This document shows, in pieces, positions 34,914-45,737 of a stretch of DNA of 64,000 nt. A program made the position numbers and the translations under genes. Position 1 is the first letter of the stretch. Every line of letters starts with the position of its first letter. This DNA comes from Daphnia carinata (Eukaryota > Arthropoda > Branchiopoda > Diplostraca > Daphniidae): the NCBI RefSeq assembly GCF_022539665.2, contig NC_081340.1, forward strand, positions 744,001 to 808,000, written 5' to 3'. Below the pieces are notes generated by a model that ran no database searches, was not told where the DNA came from, and saw only the letters and a list, made by a program, of their open reading frames with translations.

Positions 34914-35189
34914 TTACATCCTACTTACTTGATTTCTTATTTTGCCTATCTCAGTGTTGTTATCCTTGGTGGTAATTGCTGGTGTGGATAGTGTGATTGA
35001 GTACTTATTCCATCACACGCTGATAACTAATATTATTGCACCACTTCTTGTAAACCTACTTACTTTATGTGCTTGTTATGTGCTTGTAGGCATTGCCCAC
35101 TGTTAGATAATTCTCTACAAACTTATAGCATAGTTAGAGCTATTTCACCAACATAGGGGAAATTGAGAACATGGAAACTGACAAAACAA

Positions 35190-37090
35190 AAGACCCGCTG
35201 AGATTTTCCACTGTCCCACGAAACAAACGTTTAAAACTTACTTTGACGACCCAGAATTCTAAACCTGTTTCAGCCACTCCGCAACCCCAAAAACCTTACA
35301 AATGACTGGAGAACTAAAAATCGCTTCCATCAACATTGGAGGTATTGGGTCAGTCGAGCAACGTCAAATCCCTTTAAATTTCTGTAGGGACAGTAATCTA
35401 GATAATGTGGGACTTCAACAGGTAGCCTTTCATTCTTGTCCAATAACTGAAAGTTGTTACGACTTGCTAGCAAATGTCGGTCCCAACAAAAGCGGAACAG
35501 CCATCCTCATTAGGCATGGTCTGAAATATTCTGGGTTGCTTCTTGAACCTGACTGAAAGCTTATCTCCATTGACGTAAATTGTTTTACGTTTATTAATAG
35601 CTTTGCCCCGTCTGGTTTCGTTCTCGAAAGCTAAGAACGAAAGAAGCAATTTCGTCAAACCGTTCCTGCCTTCTCAGTTACCACTCGAATACCCTTCATG
35701 TTGATGCGTGATTTAACTGCATGGATGACATCTAAGATATGCGCAACAGACAACGAAAATATCCCGCCCGTCTCTGTCCCAAGTAATGTCGTTAGCTATA
35801 CTTACCGAAATGGTTTTCGGTCTCCCTCTGGTAGACATCTGGCAGAAGCTTAATCATAGTGAACCACGTCACACTTTTCATTAGAATTCCGGTTCTTCTA
35901 CACTTGATACGATATATGCTACTTGATCTTTTGCACATAATTTTTCATACACTTGTTGTGTAATTTTATGGAGTAGCCACCATTAGTCTGTACAGTCCAC
36001 GCTTACTTACAATCTCGATCTCCCGAATCGTAGCAGACCCTCTGCCGGATTGTGGAAACAAATACTTCAATATTTTCAGAAGAAGGTTATCAGAAAAATG
36101 TTATTCATTTCATACAGGAATCCGCTAATCGACCTTTTGGGGAAAGTAAGGTAGCAAATTGGAGGGAGAGTGACCTGAAACCGGGTATCAGGCGCATTTC
36201 TGTAGATTATTCTAGGCAAAGAGTTAAACATATTAGAGAAAACAAGTTTTCCAGTCTTGCATTCACGATTTGGCAACAGCAGGCACCTTTGACTGGGTTA
36301 CTTTTCACCAGTTAAGGAAATTGCCAAAGTTTGGGAGGAGTTCCCGCTATTTCGAAGGGCCACAAGTAGAGGATGCAAATATTTTTTATGAAAATAGAGC
36401 CAGATTAAAGAACCGTAAGTGTAACATTCTTAAAATCATTGCACCTAATGGCACATCTTTATCGACCAAGAATGACGCTTCGGCAGAGATTGTTTCCTAT
36501 TTTTAAAAAATTTGCTTGCGAATTTAACCTAGAATTTTGCGAGGTGAACGTACCCCGTTTCTTGTATATTTTTAATCATACCCTTGAAGGCGAAAGTCTG
36601 ACGCCATCGCAGGGCCAAGCGTCGGTCAGACTAATTCCCAAGTCCTCAGCACTTAGCCTACCGGAATTTCTCATTTTCGGCCAATTTCTCTGTTGAACTG
36701 TGACTACAAAGTCATGGCATCTGTTTTAGGGAAACGCTTGAGGCAGACACTGTCATCTGCCATAGGCCCCATAAAAAGGTGGGTTACCTGGTAGATTGAT
36801 TTTTGATAATTAAAGTATTTATAGAGATATCATTCACTACTTTGATGACCGGGGATGTCATGACTCTTCCCACTTTACGATTCGGGGTATGGGCGCTGCC
36901 ATTGCTTGACTTGACTTTGAAAAGGCCTACGTCATGGTTAACAGAGGGGTCCTCTGGAGGATTCTGGATAACATGGGCTATCCCACCGCTTTCATCCGTT
37001 GGTTACAGACTATGTATTCTGTAACGGGAATGCCAATCCTCAACGGACCGGAGTTGGCTGGGGTGACTCATGATTTTCAGTCGATTCACC
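35190..37090 (+). pseudogene. Second LINE: endonuclease and RT remnant
   Basis: The endonuclease N-terminus, ELKIASINIGGIGSVEQRQI (35308), is followed by NKSGTAILIRHGLKYSGLL. RT blocks are scattered over several frames: VRLIPKS (about 36624), KVMASVLGKRLRQTLSSAIG (36710), LDFEKAYVMVNRGVLWRIL (36911) and WLQTMYSVTGMPILNG (37001). It is a different subfamily from the 12-16 kb copy; the fingers region and YxDD box are lost or beyond the break at about 37090. Confidence 0.55.
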
Positions 37091-37423
37091 CCTATCTATC
37101 CATCTCTTCGTCCTATACATTGAGCCATTACTTGTGCGTTTATCAAAGTTCTCATTCTTTTGAAAACAGAAAGTTACGTACAAGACTACAAAATGTGTCT
37201 TCGTAGGGTTTTTTCATTATCTAATATAAAACTAAATAAAGCATGTTTTTTTCTACTAATGAAATGTTTAAAGGCGGCAGAATTGGTATTTGATTTAAAA
37301 CTAAAAACCTGTTTTAAATATGATCGTACCAAGTACGCCATTGACATCGCGTAATTTATTCTGCACTTAAATGCATCATTATTAATTTCTTAAATACTTA
37401 CTTAATACTTAAAGAATGCTTTT
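37091..37423. other. No recognisable gene
   Basis: AT-rich; short frames only, no motif seen. Confidence 0.35.
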
Positions 37424-37985
37424 AGTATCGCGATCCTGCCTGTACCGGTACCGCGATATTTCTTTTTAAAAAGTATCGATACCTGTATCGGAAGCATAAA
37501 TTGAGGCCTGCGATACCGATACTTTTAGCATATGGCACCATCTAGGAGCAAAAAATATTACTACAATTTCTGTCAATAGCTGGTTCAACGATAACCCTAG
37601 AATGTTCTTGTCTTAGTAGGAATCATTTTCCGCCCAACGCGAATCGTCTTTCCGATACAATTTTGAAAACAATGGTAAAAGAAAAAAAACAATGAAAGAA
37701 ATGCGAAAATTTATTTTTGCTATATTTTTATTGTTTTTCAGCTGATAAAACAATGTCCCAATCCAACTGTGATGTCTGCAATTTTGATTAACGCCATCTA
37801 TCGAAAAAAATTTTCGTAATAATTTTTACTCCTAGATGGCGTTTAGAAATTTAAAGTATTGGTATCGGTAACGATATGGTAACGCGTGCGATACTTGAAA
37901 ATATTATCGCGATATATTTTTCGAAAATTGAAGTATCGGTACCGCGATAACGATACTTCTTCAAAGTATCGCTTCCAACCCTGCT
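37424..37985. mobile_element. Miniature hAT-like element with iterated ATCGGTACCGCGAT-type motifs
   Basis: Both ends are rich in GTATCG, ATACCGATAC and CGGTACCGCGAT words (37427-37530 and 37857-37975). The right end reads AGTATCGCTTCCAACCCTG, i.e. CAGGGTTGG when reversed, typical of hAT termini. The core contains CTAGATGGCG-like sites at 37535, 37792 and 37832. No coding capacity. Left border and target duplication not resolved. Confidence 0.5.
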
Positions 37986-38739
37986 CCTGAGGCAGAACGA
38001 GGAGAAAGAATTTCGAAAATGGAAATGAAACCGAAGAATTTCAATGCAGCTATAAGAGATGGTGAATTGTTGCAATGCGGCAACTTCAAGAAAAGTTAGA
38101 TTTTTCTGATCCTATTTACCAAATTGTGGAGTTATAAGATCACAAAAATGTACACGTAATTTAAAAAATTCGAATGGATTCGGAATTCCCTTTAAGTTTT
38201 GTTTAGGCGTTTTCCTACTCTCTCTTCATGGTAACCATCAAACAGAGGATGCGGATGTAGTGCTCACGTAACGCTACTTCTATCGTTTTTCGAAGTTCAA
38301 ACTTCACATGGTGTTAAACAGTAACAAGAGGACTTATCGCTTTTCACCAAGTTTAAACACCAATAAAAAACCTTTCATAATGTAGCTCACTCTAGCATAG
38401 TTATTGCGCAGTGAAAGTTGAGAAACAAACGGCTACTGCTGTATCTGCTGATGTTCCTGAAGGAATGGTTAAAATCGTTTGTAAACGGAGAACCAACGCT
38501 ACTAGTCACTGATTTAATACAAACTTTTTTTTAACTTCATCAAAGGTAATTTCAAAACAACCTACGATTAGTCGAACATGTTTTTTTTTCAATTATCTTT
38601 ATTTTATTTAATTATCTTTTTGTAATTTTTATTTTGTATTCACATTTCGATTTTAATTTTAGCATTCAAATCCATTGGATAACAATAAATTTGATCACTG
38701 GTTTTTAATTTTATGGTACCCTAGATTTTAACTTTGCCT
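37986..38739. other. No recognisable gene
   Basis: AT-rich spacer with T-runs; nothing recognised. Confidence 0.35.
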
Positions 38740-39185
38740 TTTGATTCGAATCAAAATTTGAAATAATTGCGCCAACCAGGCCTGACGAAATCGCGATTCA
38801 AAATTAATCGAGGCTGCGAATTTGATTCAAATTTTAATCGGTAATCAAATCATTTTAAAATAATCGGAACCGGCGATTAAATTTTAAAAATTTTAATTTT
38901 TAACGACGATTATTTTTCGATTATTTAGCGACATCTGTGAACGGTAGATAGAGACTATATGAAAGTATAATCATAGCTGTGTCACTTTTGTAGCAGACGC
39001 TTTTTTGAAATGTTCATTTGTTTCAATTTAAACAATGGCAAGTTATTTCCTTACTACTAGATGGCGTCTAAAAGCAAACGAAAAATCAATAGGTAAAAAT
39101 TTAATCGAATATCTAATTTTTTCAACAGACGAATGATCGCCGATTATTTTTTTTTTGGATTATCGGTGGTCTTTAAATAGTTTTG
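38740..39185. mobile_element. Miniature element with iterated AATCG/ATTCGAAT motifs
   Basis: Repeated GATTCAAA, AATCG and CGATTA words flank a core that includes CTACTAGATGGCGTCT (39054). This parallels the layout of the neighbouring miniature elements. Borders not resolved. Confidence 0.4.
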
Positions 39186-39263
39186 GAATTAACTAGCAAT
39201 AGCTCGTGTAGTGTCTTCGCTAAGCTCACCGCTAAAGCGAGCTCAGGCTTCCGAGTAGCGAGG

Positions 39264-39803
39264 CTAGGAACAAGCGCAATGAACTGTTGGTTTCAGTTTT
39301 AGCGAACATGCCCTGTGGTCCTTCCACGGCTTATTTAAGAATGCACATGAATCATCGCTTAGACGTGAATTTTTTCCCCTTCGGATACCTTGATTATTGC
39401 AGGCAAACAATTTCAGTACAGCGGTATCTCCATACAATCCCGTTAAATTTATTGCTGCTTGAAATGGATCTATAGCGTGGTTTTTCGTGACCACGGGAGC
39501 CAAAATAAGATTTTTATGAGCTTCGTGTAAACTTAAAAGAAATATATAATGTTTTCCTCTTATCGCGCTTTTCAATGCTACCAGTAATAAGTTAAGCCAT
39601 GTTGGCTTTGCAGACGAGAGAAAGATATGAGGGTAGTCCACCGATGCATAGCTGTACTGTACGAGTGCGATTGTCCCTGACCTACCCGAAAAATAACCAA
39701 CCTGATCTAATTTGTTTCGTTCCTTTCGAAACAGAACGAGTCTATGCGGTTCTTCAGATGTGAAATGGACGATCATCTTCATAATTACCAGTGATATTAA
39801 CAA
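39264..39803 (-). CDS. Uncharacterised 179-codon ORF
   Basis: The longest uninterrupted frame outside recognised elements. The N-terminal part has a plausible soluble-domain composition (HFTSEEPHRLVLFRKERNKL, GRSGTIALVQYSYAS) and the C-terminal part is cysteine-bearing without a clear motif. I do not recognise a family. It could be an exon of a decayed host gene, a transposon ORF, or chance; the AT-rich background makes 179 codons by chance uncommon. Confidence 0.3.
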   Translation of the reverse strand: MLISLVIMKMIVHFTSEEPHRLVLFRKERNKLDQVGYFSGRSGTIALVQYSYASVDYPHIFLSSAKPTWLNLLLVALKSAIRGKHYIFLLSLHEAHKNLILAPVVTKNHAIDPFQAAINLTGLYGDTAVLKLFACNNQGIRRGKNSRLSDDSCAFLNKPWKDHRACSLKLKPTVHCACS

Positions 39804-39834
39804 CTAGAGGGTTATATATTTAATTACGTAACAA

Positions 39835-40296
39835 TTAAGCTTTTTGAACTTTTTTCACCGAAATATGTAAGCTTAATATTCTTAGCCTACGTTTGTCCCT
39901 AATGTAGCGATTCCTCTGAACATTATTGTAGCAGTATGCTATCGCTGATTTCTTAACGTTTTTGAGCCCTAAAAACACAATTCCTTTTTTTTTCTCAAGA
40001 ATAGGGTGAATTTTTGCTGTATTCTTTCTCCTCCTTCTCCCAAAGGGAAAAATTATAATGTGTCGCATAAGATCGGAACAATTTTCAAATTTCTGAGCAG
40101 AAGTCGTAGTTAAAAGCAGCGTAACCGGGTCTCGAAACCGAATCATGGAACTGGTTCTCGGATTCGGTTTGGATTTATTCATTCGTGGGTTAAAAAACGG
40201 ACGATCTGCGATCTGGATAAACCGCACCAAAAACAAAAACAACCTGACAAATCGTCTAGAAAGCTATCCGAGTTTCCGATTGACGCGGGGCGAATC
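39835..40296. other. Left flank with AAACCG/CGGTTT-rich sequence
   Basis: A minus-strand frame at 39835-40242 is open but compositionally repeat-like. From about 40115 the sequence contains AAACCG and CGGTTTGG words like those inside the hAT miniature element, suggesting an older related element into which the present one inserted. Confidence 0.35.
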
Positions 40297-41090
40297 AAAG
40301 TACGTAGGGCTCGACCCCGATCGTCTTTGATCGGGGCAAAACGCAGTTTGTCGGAAAAAAATCGTCAAACCGTCGGTTCGGTTAAGCCATTTTCGACTAC
40401 TGTTTGGTTTTCGGTTTGCAACTGGGCATAACCAGTTTGAACCGCCCAAATTTTTTTTTTTATTTAGCTGAAATTTCACATCAACCAATTAACGCTAATA
40501 GTTGTGAGCGTAATGGCGGTCAACAACTTGTTATAAAACAAATTTCCAATCAGACGCGCCGTGATCGCGATCGAAAATTGGTCGATCGTTCCGCCATCTA
40601 GCGACAAAGTCTGTTTCCAATTTATTGTTCTGTGCCAACCGTATATTCCCGGTGCAAATAGTAAACCCGCGGTGCAAACCGTGTAAAACCGCGGTGCAAT
40701 CGAAAATGCGAAATTCCAAATCAAGTAATTATCACTAATTGTTGTGAGCCTAATGGCGATCGGCAACTTGTAAATCAAATTTCCGATCAGACTTGTAGGC
40801 ATCGCGATCGAAAATTGGTCGATCCTTCCGCCATCTAGCGACAAAATCTGTTACTGATGTTATTGTCCTATGTAAACCGCAAATCCGCGGTGCAAACCGT
40901 AAAACCGCGGTGCAAACAGTAAAACCGCGATACAAACCGTCAAACCGCGGTTCAATCGGTTTGAAAAAACGGCAAACCGAACCGCACCGGTTTATCCTTT
41001 TTAAAAAAAAAAACCGCGCGGGTCGGCCAAAATCGTGCCCGATTATCGCGGGGCCGAGCCCTAGTCGCGGGGCCGAGCCCTAAAAGTACG
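40297..41090. mobile_element. hAT miniature element with 8-bp target-site duplication
   Basis: Element 40305-41082. Ends TAGGGCTCGACCCCGAT (40305) and CGGGGCCGAGCCCTA (to 41082) are inverted repeats. The octamer AAAGTACG occurs directly outside on both sides (40297-40304, 41083-41090), an 8-bp duplication that identifies the hAT superfamily. The right terminal repeat is doubled (CGCGGGGCCGAGCCCTA also ends at 41063). The interior holds a direct duplication (about 40486-40700 and 40730-40920). Each half carries CCGCCATCTAGCGAC and several ACCGCGGTGCAAACCG-type units. Confidence 0.85.
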
Positions 41091-41294
41091 GCGCGTTGGA
41101 TGGTATGGGCCAGAACTGTCTTCTTTTAATGACATCGCTTTTGAACGGCGTATGCCTTACTATACATTACATTCATTTTTTATATTTTGATTTATATTTC
41201 CCGGTCTCGCTTGCGGAATTGAGTGTAATCTCGAAATCTGAGTTCGGTTTTCGTTTTTCCCTGTATCTTTCGTTGTCACAGTGCGACTAATGAA

Positions 41295-42776
41295 ATGGTT
41301 AGAGGTTTTCCTACTGTTATACCAATTCATTACTAAACAAAACATTTTTCAAAAATCTCAGTATTCGTTGGTCCACAAAAAAGAAGCAGCTCACGACGAA
41401 GGAATATGGAGCTGTTCATGGACCAGTAAAGCTGAAGTGTAAATATGAAATATTTTGACAATATCAATCCCTTAAAATCTTTGCTTCTTTTTTAAAGTTT
41501 TATTTTAAATCTCTAGAGGCCCAGAAGAATCTGATTATGTAGTCACAGGTGGAATTGATGATGCTGTAAAAGTTTGGGCTTGGAGAAATGATCAGCTAGA
41601 ACTCCGTCACAGACTGGAGGGTCATGCATTAGGGGTAGTATCTGTTGACACAAGCTTTGATGGGAAATGTGAGTTTCAACATTATGAGCTTTTAACATTC
41701 AACTCAAATTAGCCATCTATCAAGTTTTTGACTGTCATTATTAGCCCACTGTTTATTCCTGTAGAATTACCACCAAAATATTGTGCTAAATATTCTATTT
41801 TTTCTTTCACTCACAGTAATAGCCACAAGTTCGTTAGATTCATTTGTTCGTATATGGGAACTGCAAAGTGGAGAAAAAAGGCAAACAATAGAGGCTGGCC
41901 CAGTTGATGTTTGGAGTGTAATGTTCACCCCTGATTCAAAGTACATTATCTCTGGTAGTCATGCTGGAAAAATCAATTGGTTTAACGTAGAAACTGGCAA
42001 ACTTCATCAATCGTATGATACGCGAGGAAAATTTACTTTAAGTATAGCGTGTGTAAGTGAAAGTCTTCCAGTTACATAAAATCCTGTTCTTAAATTGCCA
42101 ATTATGTACCTATGCAGAGCCCTGATATGAAGTTTGTTGCAAGTGGAGCAATGGATGGCATAATAAATGTGTTTGATATTGCTACTGGGAAATTAGTGCA
42201 CACACTGGAAGGTATGTTAGTTCTACTAAACGTTGAATTGATCGTGATCATGAATTAGCAACATTCTTTTCTAAAGGACATGCACTTCCAGTGAGATCCC
42301 TATGCTTTTCTCAGAATTCTCAGTTGTTATTAACAGCTTCAGACGATGGACAGATCAAGATTTATGACGTGTAAGTAAGAAATGTTAGTGAGATTTTATG
42401 TTTGAAAAATCTGGGCGTCCTTTTTACTTTCAGTGATCTGTATTATTTTTTTTTAGGCAACATGCACAACTAGCGGGAACAGTTTCCGGTCATGGGTCAT
42501 GGGTACTCAGTGTTTCAGTCTCTTCTGATAATACACGCTTTGTTTCCGGAAGTTCCGATCGCACAGTAAAAATTTGGGATATGAAAGCGAAGCAATGCCT
42601 TCATACATTTACTGACCATACTGATCAGGTTTCTATGTGTTACTTGTGTCCGTAATATTGCAGAATCTTAACATTTTTTTCGGAAGGTATGGAGTGTTTG
42701 CTTTAATGGAGACGGGGAACACATAGCATCAGTTTCAGATGACAGATCGATCAATGTATACAGCTGCCCATTATGA
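41295..42776 (+). CDS. Wdr61: WDR61/SKI8 WD40-repeat protein (superkiller complex / PAF1-associated)
   Basis: Eight coding exons: 41295-41297, 41362-41438, 41517-41668, 41817-42052, 42118-42211, 42277-42370, 42457-42628, 42687-42776; 918 nt, 305 residues, which is the length of the vertebrate protein. All introns are GT-AG and 58-148 bp; the first has a TTACTAAAC branch site. The product is a seven-blade WD40 propeller. Diagnostic stretches include [14 protein letters not shown]-like N-terminus (here [13 protein letters not shown]), [61 protein letters not shown] and the SCPL C-terminus. In other animals the protein bridges the SKI complex (cytoplasmic exosome, 3'-5' mRNA decay) and associates with PAF1C in the nucleus. 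The first coding exon is only the ATG; this is my preferred start because it gives the short MY-initiated N-terminus normal for the family. The gene appears intact. Confidence 0.9.
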
Positions 42777-42832
42777 AATACACGATGTTTATGCCTAGAA
42801 CAGATTCCACGTATCAATATCGTTTAGAAAAT

Positions 42833-42838
42833 TTTATT
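42833..42838 (-). terminator. Poly(A) signal candidate for Rab27
   Basis: TTTATT on the plus strand (AATAAA on the minus strand), about 160 bp beyond the Rab27 stop codon at 42997 and only about 57 bp from the Wdr61 stop. Confidence 0.45.
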
Positions 42839-42915
42839 GTATTCTAACAGAAGAAAAACAAATACATGAAATATCAAAATGAGATGCAAATCTGACAGTG
42901 GTTACACAAATTCAA

Positions 42916-42921
42916 AATAAA
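42916..42921 (+). terminator. Poly(A) signal candidate for Wdr61
   Basis: First AATAAA downstream of the Wdr61 stop, 140 bp after it. It lies past the Rab27 poly(A) signal candidate on the other strand, so the two 3' UTRs would overlap. Confidence 0.45.
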
Positions 42922-42996
42922 ATTAAACCCAATCAATCACTATACGCGACACGTAGCACAAGGAACACCGATTCAACATGAATTACGAAAACTGAC

Positions 42997-44640
42997 TTAG
43001 CACGCACATCCTTGGCTATCGCCAGGGTAGTCCTGTTCAATTAGAATGTTATTAGTAAAAACTGGTTTTTGTAGTAAATAAGACCTTACTTACTTTCAAC
43101 TGTATGGTTTGCCTTCTCTGCCCAGAACCAAATGCATCTTCAACTGCTTGATCCATTCTAACCATGACTTTGTCTAATAAAAGCTCTACAGCATTATTGA
43201 CATTTTGGCCAGTTGCAGCCGATGTTTCAAGATATGACAACCTTTGTAATTCAACAGCACGTTATGCAAGAATTCCGTTTTGGCTATGCTTAGTTGTGTC
43301 AGATATGAAACTTCGAGTTAGGATATAACGACTTAAATACGTAAAATAGACTTACTAAGACCAAAAAGGCTAGGTAGTTAACTGATGTGGTTACTTGACT
43401 TATTTCCTATTTTATCGAATACTAGAGTCGCAGTGTCGGGGCTCTTTCGGATTTTATTCACGAAATGGGAGAAACACATTCTGACTCGGTGTCGGCACTC
43501 TGCGTCGGACCCATTTTGTTTTCAACAAACGTAAATCATGTGGACAGCCTAGTTATTAGTATCGTTTGATCTCCGGGAAAATCGATTGATTCAGTATACG
43601 TAAGGACTAAATGCTAAGTTGTTAACAAATAGGCCTATATTGCGAACTTACGCGAGTTTAAATTCAGTTTAGCTTTGAAAGTGAATTAAAGACAATCTTT
43701 TTTTCCTCTTAACTAGCTTTCTTTTTCATGTAAAATTGGTCACGAATGACTTACTAACCCATATCGAGATGCCGTTTCTTTTACTTCTTCTTCAGACACT
43801 TCTCGTTGATCATCAAGATCTGCTTTGTTCCCACAAAGTACAATATCTGGATTGTCTGTATAAGCATGAGTCTTGAAAGTAACAGAATTGCCATTATATT
43901 AAACAACACAAATGTTCACCACACAAAATTACCATTTGAAAACTTTTAAGTTTTTGGTGACTAAACTTTCTTCAAACATTAACTATTTAAAACTATAATT
44001 ACCTTTAACTGTTCTAACCAGCTGCGAATTGATAGAAATGATTGCTCATTAGTTAGATCAAAAAGCAACAGAAATCCCATGGAATCTCTAAAAAATGCAG
44101 TTGTAAGACTTCTAAACCTGCAAAATGGAGACACAACCCCAAAGAAAAACTTGGAACCATGAAGAAATTGAAAACATAAGTCCATATACCTTTCTTGGCC
44201 AGCAGTATCCTTTTCGAACACATACAAAAATTATTTATTGTTATTTTAAAAAGGAAAGATTTATTTATTACCCATAACTGCAAATGGATTCTCTGACTTT
44301 TGCCTTGCATGCCTTCTACAGTTTTAGATCGGTATACTACACGCTTTTCTCTAAAATCAATTCCAACAGTTGTTGTAAACCTTGAATTGAATATACCATC
44401 TGTGTACTGATAAAGAAAACCTGTTCAAAGATCTAGTTAGCATTTGTGAAATATCAATAACAGAAAAGTATGTACTTGTCTTCCCAACTCCAGCATTTCC
44501 TAAAAGGCGAAATTTGAATTTCTTTGTTACGGTTCTTTACAACAGAACTTCATTATATTTGTAGGTTTCATACCTAGTGCTAAAAATTTTAACAAATAGT
44601 CGTAGTCCAATCGGCTGGGCGGAAGCGATTTCTTTGCCAT
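42997..44640 (-). CDS. Rab27: RAB27-type small GTPase (regulated secretion)
   Basis: Eight exons on the minus strand: 44640-44574, 44499-44476, 44420-44272, 44209-44190, 44117-44003, 43871-43759, 43241-43094, 43032-42997; 672 nt, 223 residues, all introns GT-AG. G1 P-loop GNAGVGKTS (Asn where GDSGVGKT is usual), effector region [17 protein letters not shown]3 WDTAGQERF, the Rab27 stretch [21 protein letters not shown]4 NKAD, G5 ETSAA, and a CAC terminus for double geranylgeranylation. FREKRVVY and the insertion before QRIHLQLW are hallmarks of Rab27 rather than Rab3 or Rab8. Rab27 proteins recruit Slp/Slac2/Munc13 effectors to secretory and lysosome-related organelles. The P-loop lies on a 24-nt exon and the DTAGQE box on a 20-nt exon. 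The gene appears intact. Confidence 0.92.
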
Positions 44641-45113
44641 ATTATTATTTTTGACACTGGAAGAACTCAGTAACACTGCAAATCTTTTAACTGTACGCTT
44701 ATCTTTTTAAAAAAATTAAGCATAACAACAGGTGGTACTATACTACTGAAGACGTCTTTCCCAACACACGCCTACTCTACCCATAGAACGGGCAACACAG
44801 AGTTTACTTGGCTAGCCTGACAGTGTTGGTTGCGCCATACCGTTGTGGTTTCGCATGACTCAATTTTTAAGGCTTTACTGAATATACTCCCACAACGATT
44901 TGCGCCATCTGTCCTTCAATCTTTTAACTTCGCTGCAAATTAATATTTGTTCGATTTTGGTAGGAAAACGTTTAAAAGTGAGGTAGATTTAGGTGTTTTG
45001 ATTAACAAAACTCCTTATAATTCAGGTTACGGAAATTTGGGAGGCTGTAGACGACATGGGTTAATATCAGCTGCTGAAAAGACTTTACGGGAACATTCTT
45101 CAATCTTAGTTAT
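44641..45113. other. Rab27 upstream region
   Basis: 5' flank of Rab27. No TATA box at the expected distance and no further gene recognised; a short plus-strand frame at 44947-45192 shows no motif. Confidence 0.35.
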
Positions 45114-45480
45114 TCTAAGGAACGGCGAGCCATGTTCTTCACATCCCTCTATCTTTTTCCGCACTTACTACCCTTTCCCCTTCCGCCAATAGGTCATTTA
45201 CTGATGGCTCTGGCCTTCCTGACCTCCCTTCTACTTGGGCTTCAAACTTGCCAATTTTTCATAGGTTTTTATACGCAGAATATCACTCCCCTTTGCGACG
45301 CCTAACCCTAAGTGACTTTGCTTTTTCGCATATATAATACCTCTTTCCAGATAGTCTTTTAGTCTTTTTTCAGTCGTGTTGAAGTTGTCTTCTCTGGCCA
45401 GTCTCTTTTCGTAAGTCCTTTATACCCAGTAAGGCTATATTCAGTCTCTTGCACTCAACCCTCAGCAGTAAGTTTTTTTG
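45114..45480 (+). repeat. Degenerate LTR fragment of the TGTAAGGAACGG family
   Basis: CTAAGGAACGGCGAGCC, CCGCCAATAGGTCAT, GGCTCTGGCCTTC, TTGGGCTTCAAACTTGCCAA and AGTCTTTTAGTC segments align in order with the solo LTRs at 46572 and 48850. Borders and target duplication are lost. Confidence 0.55.
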
Positions 45481-45737
45481 TTGCAGCGAGGCCGCAAATA
45501 GTAAAAGAATTGGTCGGTAGATCGACCCAAGGTGGCTCACATGCCTCCCAAGCCAGGGGAGGCAGTCGAGCTTTCACCGGTGGTCTGGTAAGTACTGAAG
45601 GGAGCTTTGCTGTTCCCGTTGGCTAAATCTCGGGAGGATTTTGATTAGTTTTCCTATTCTTGTAAGTTTAGTCACCTACAGTTTGGCTAAACGAATAATA
45701 CACTGGTAACGCCAAGTATTTCTATTACTATACTCAC

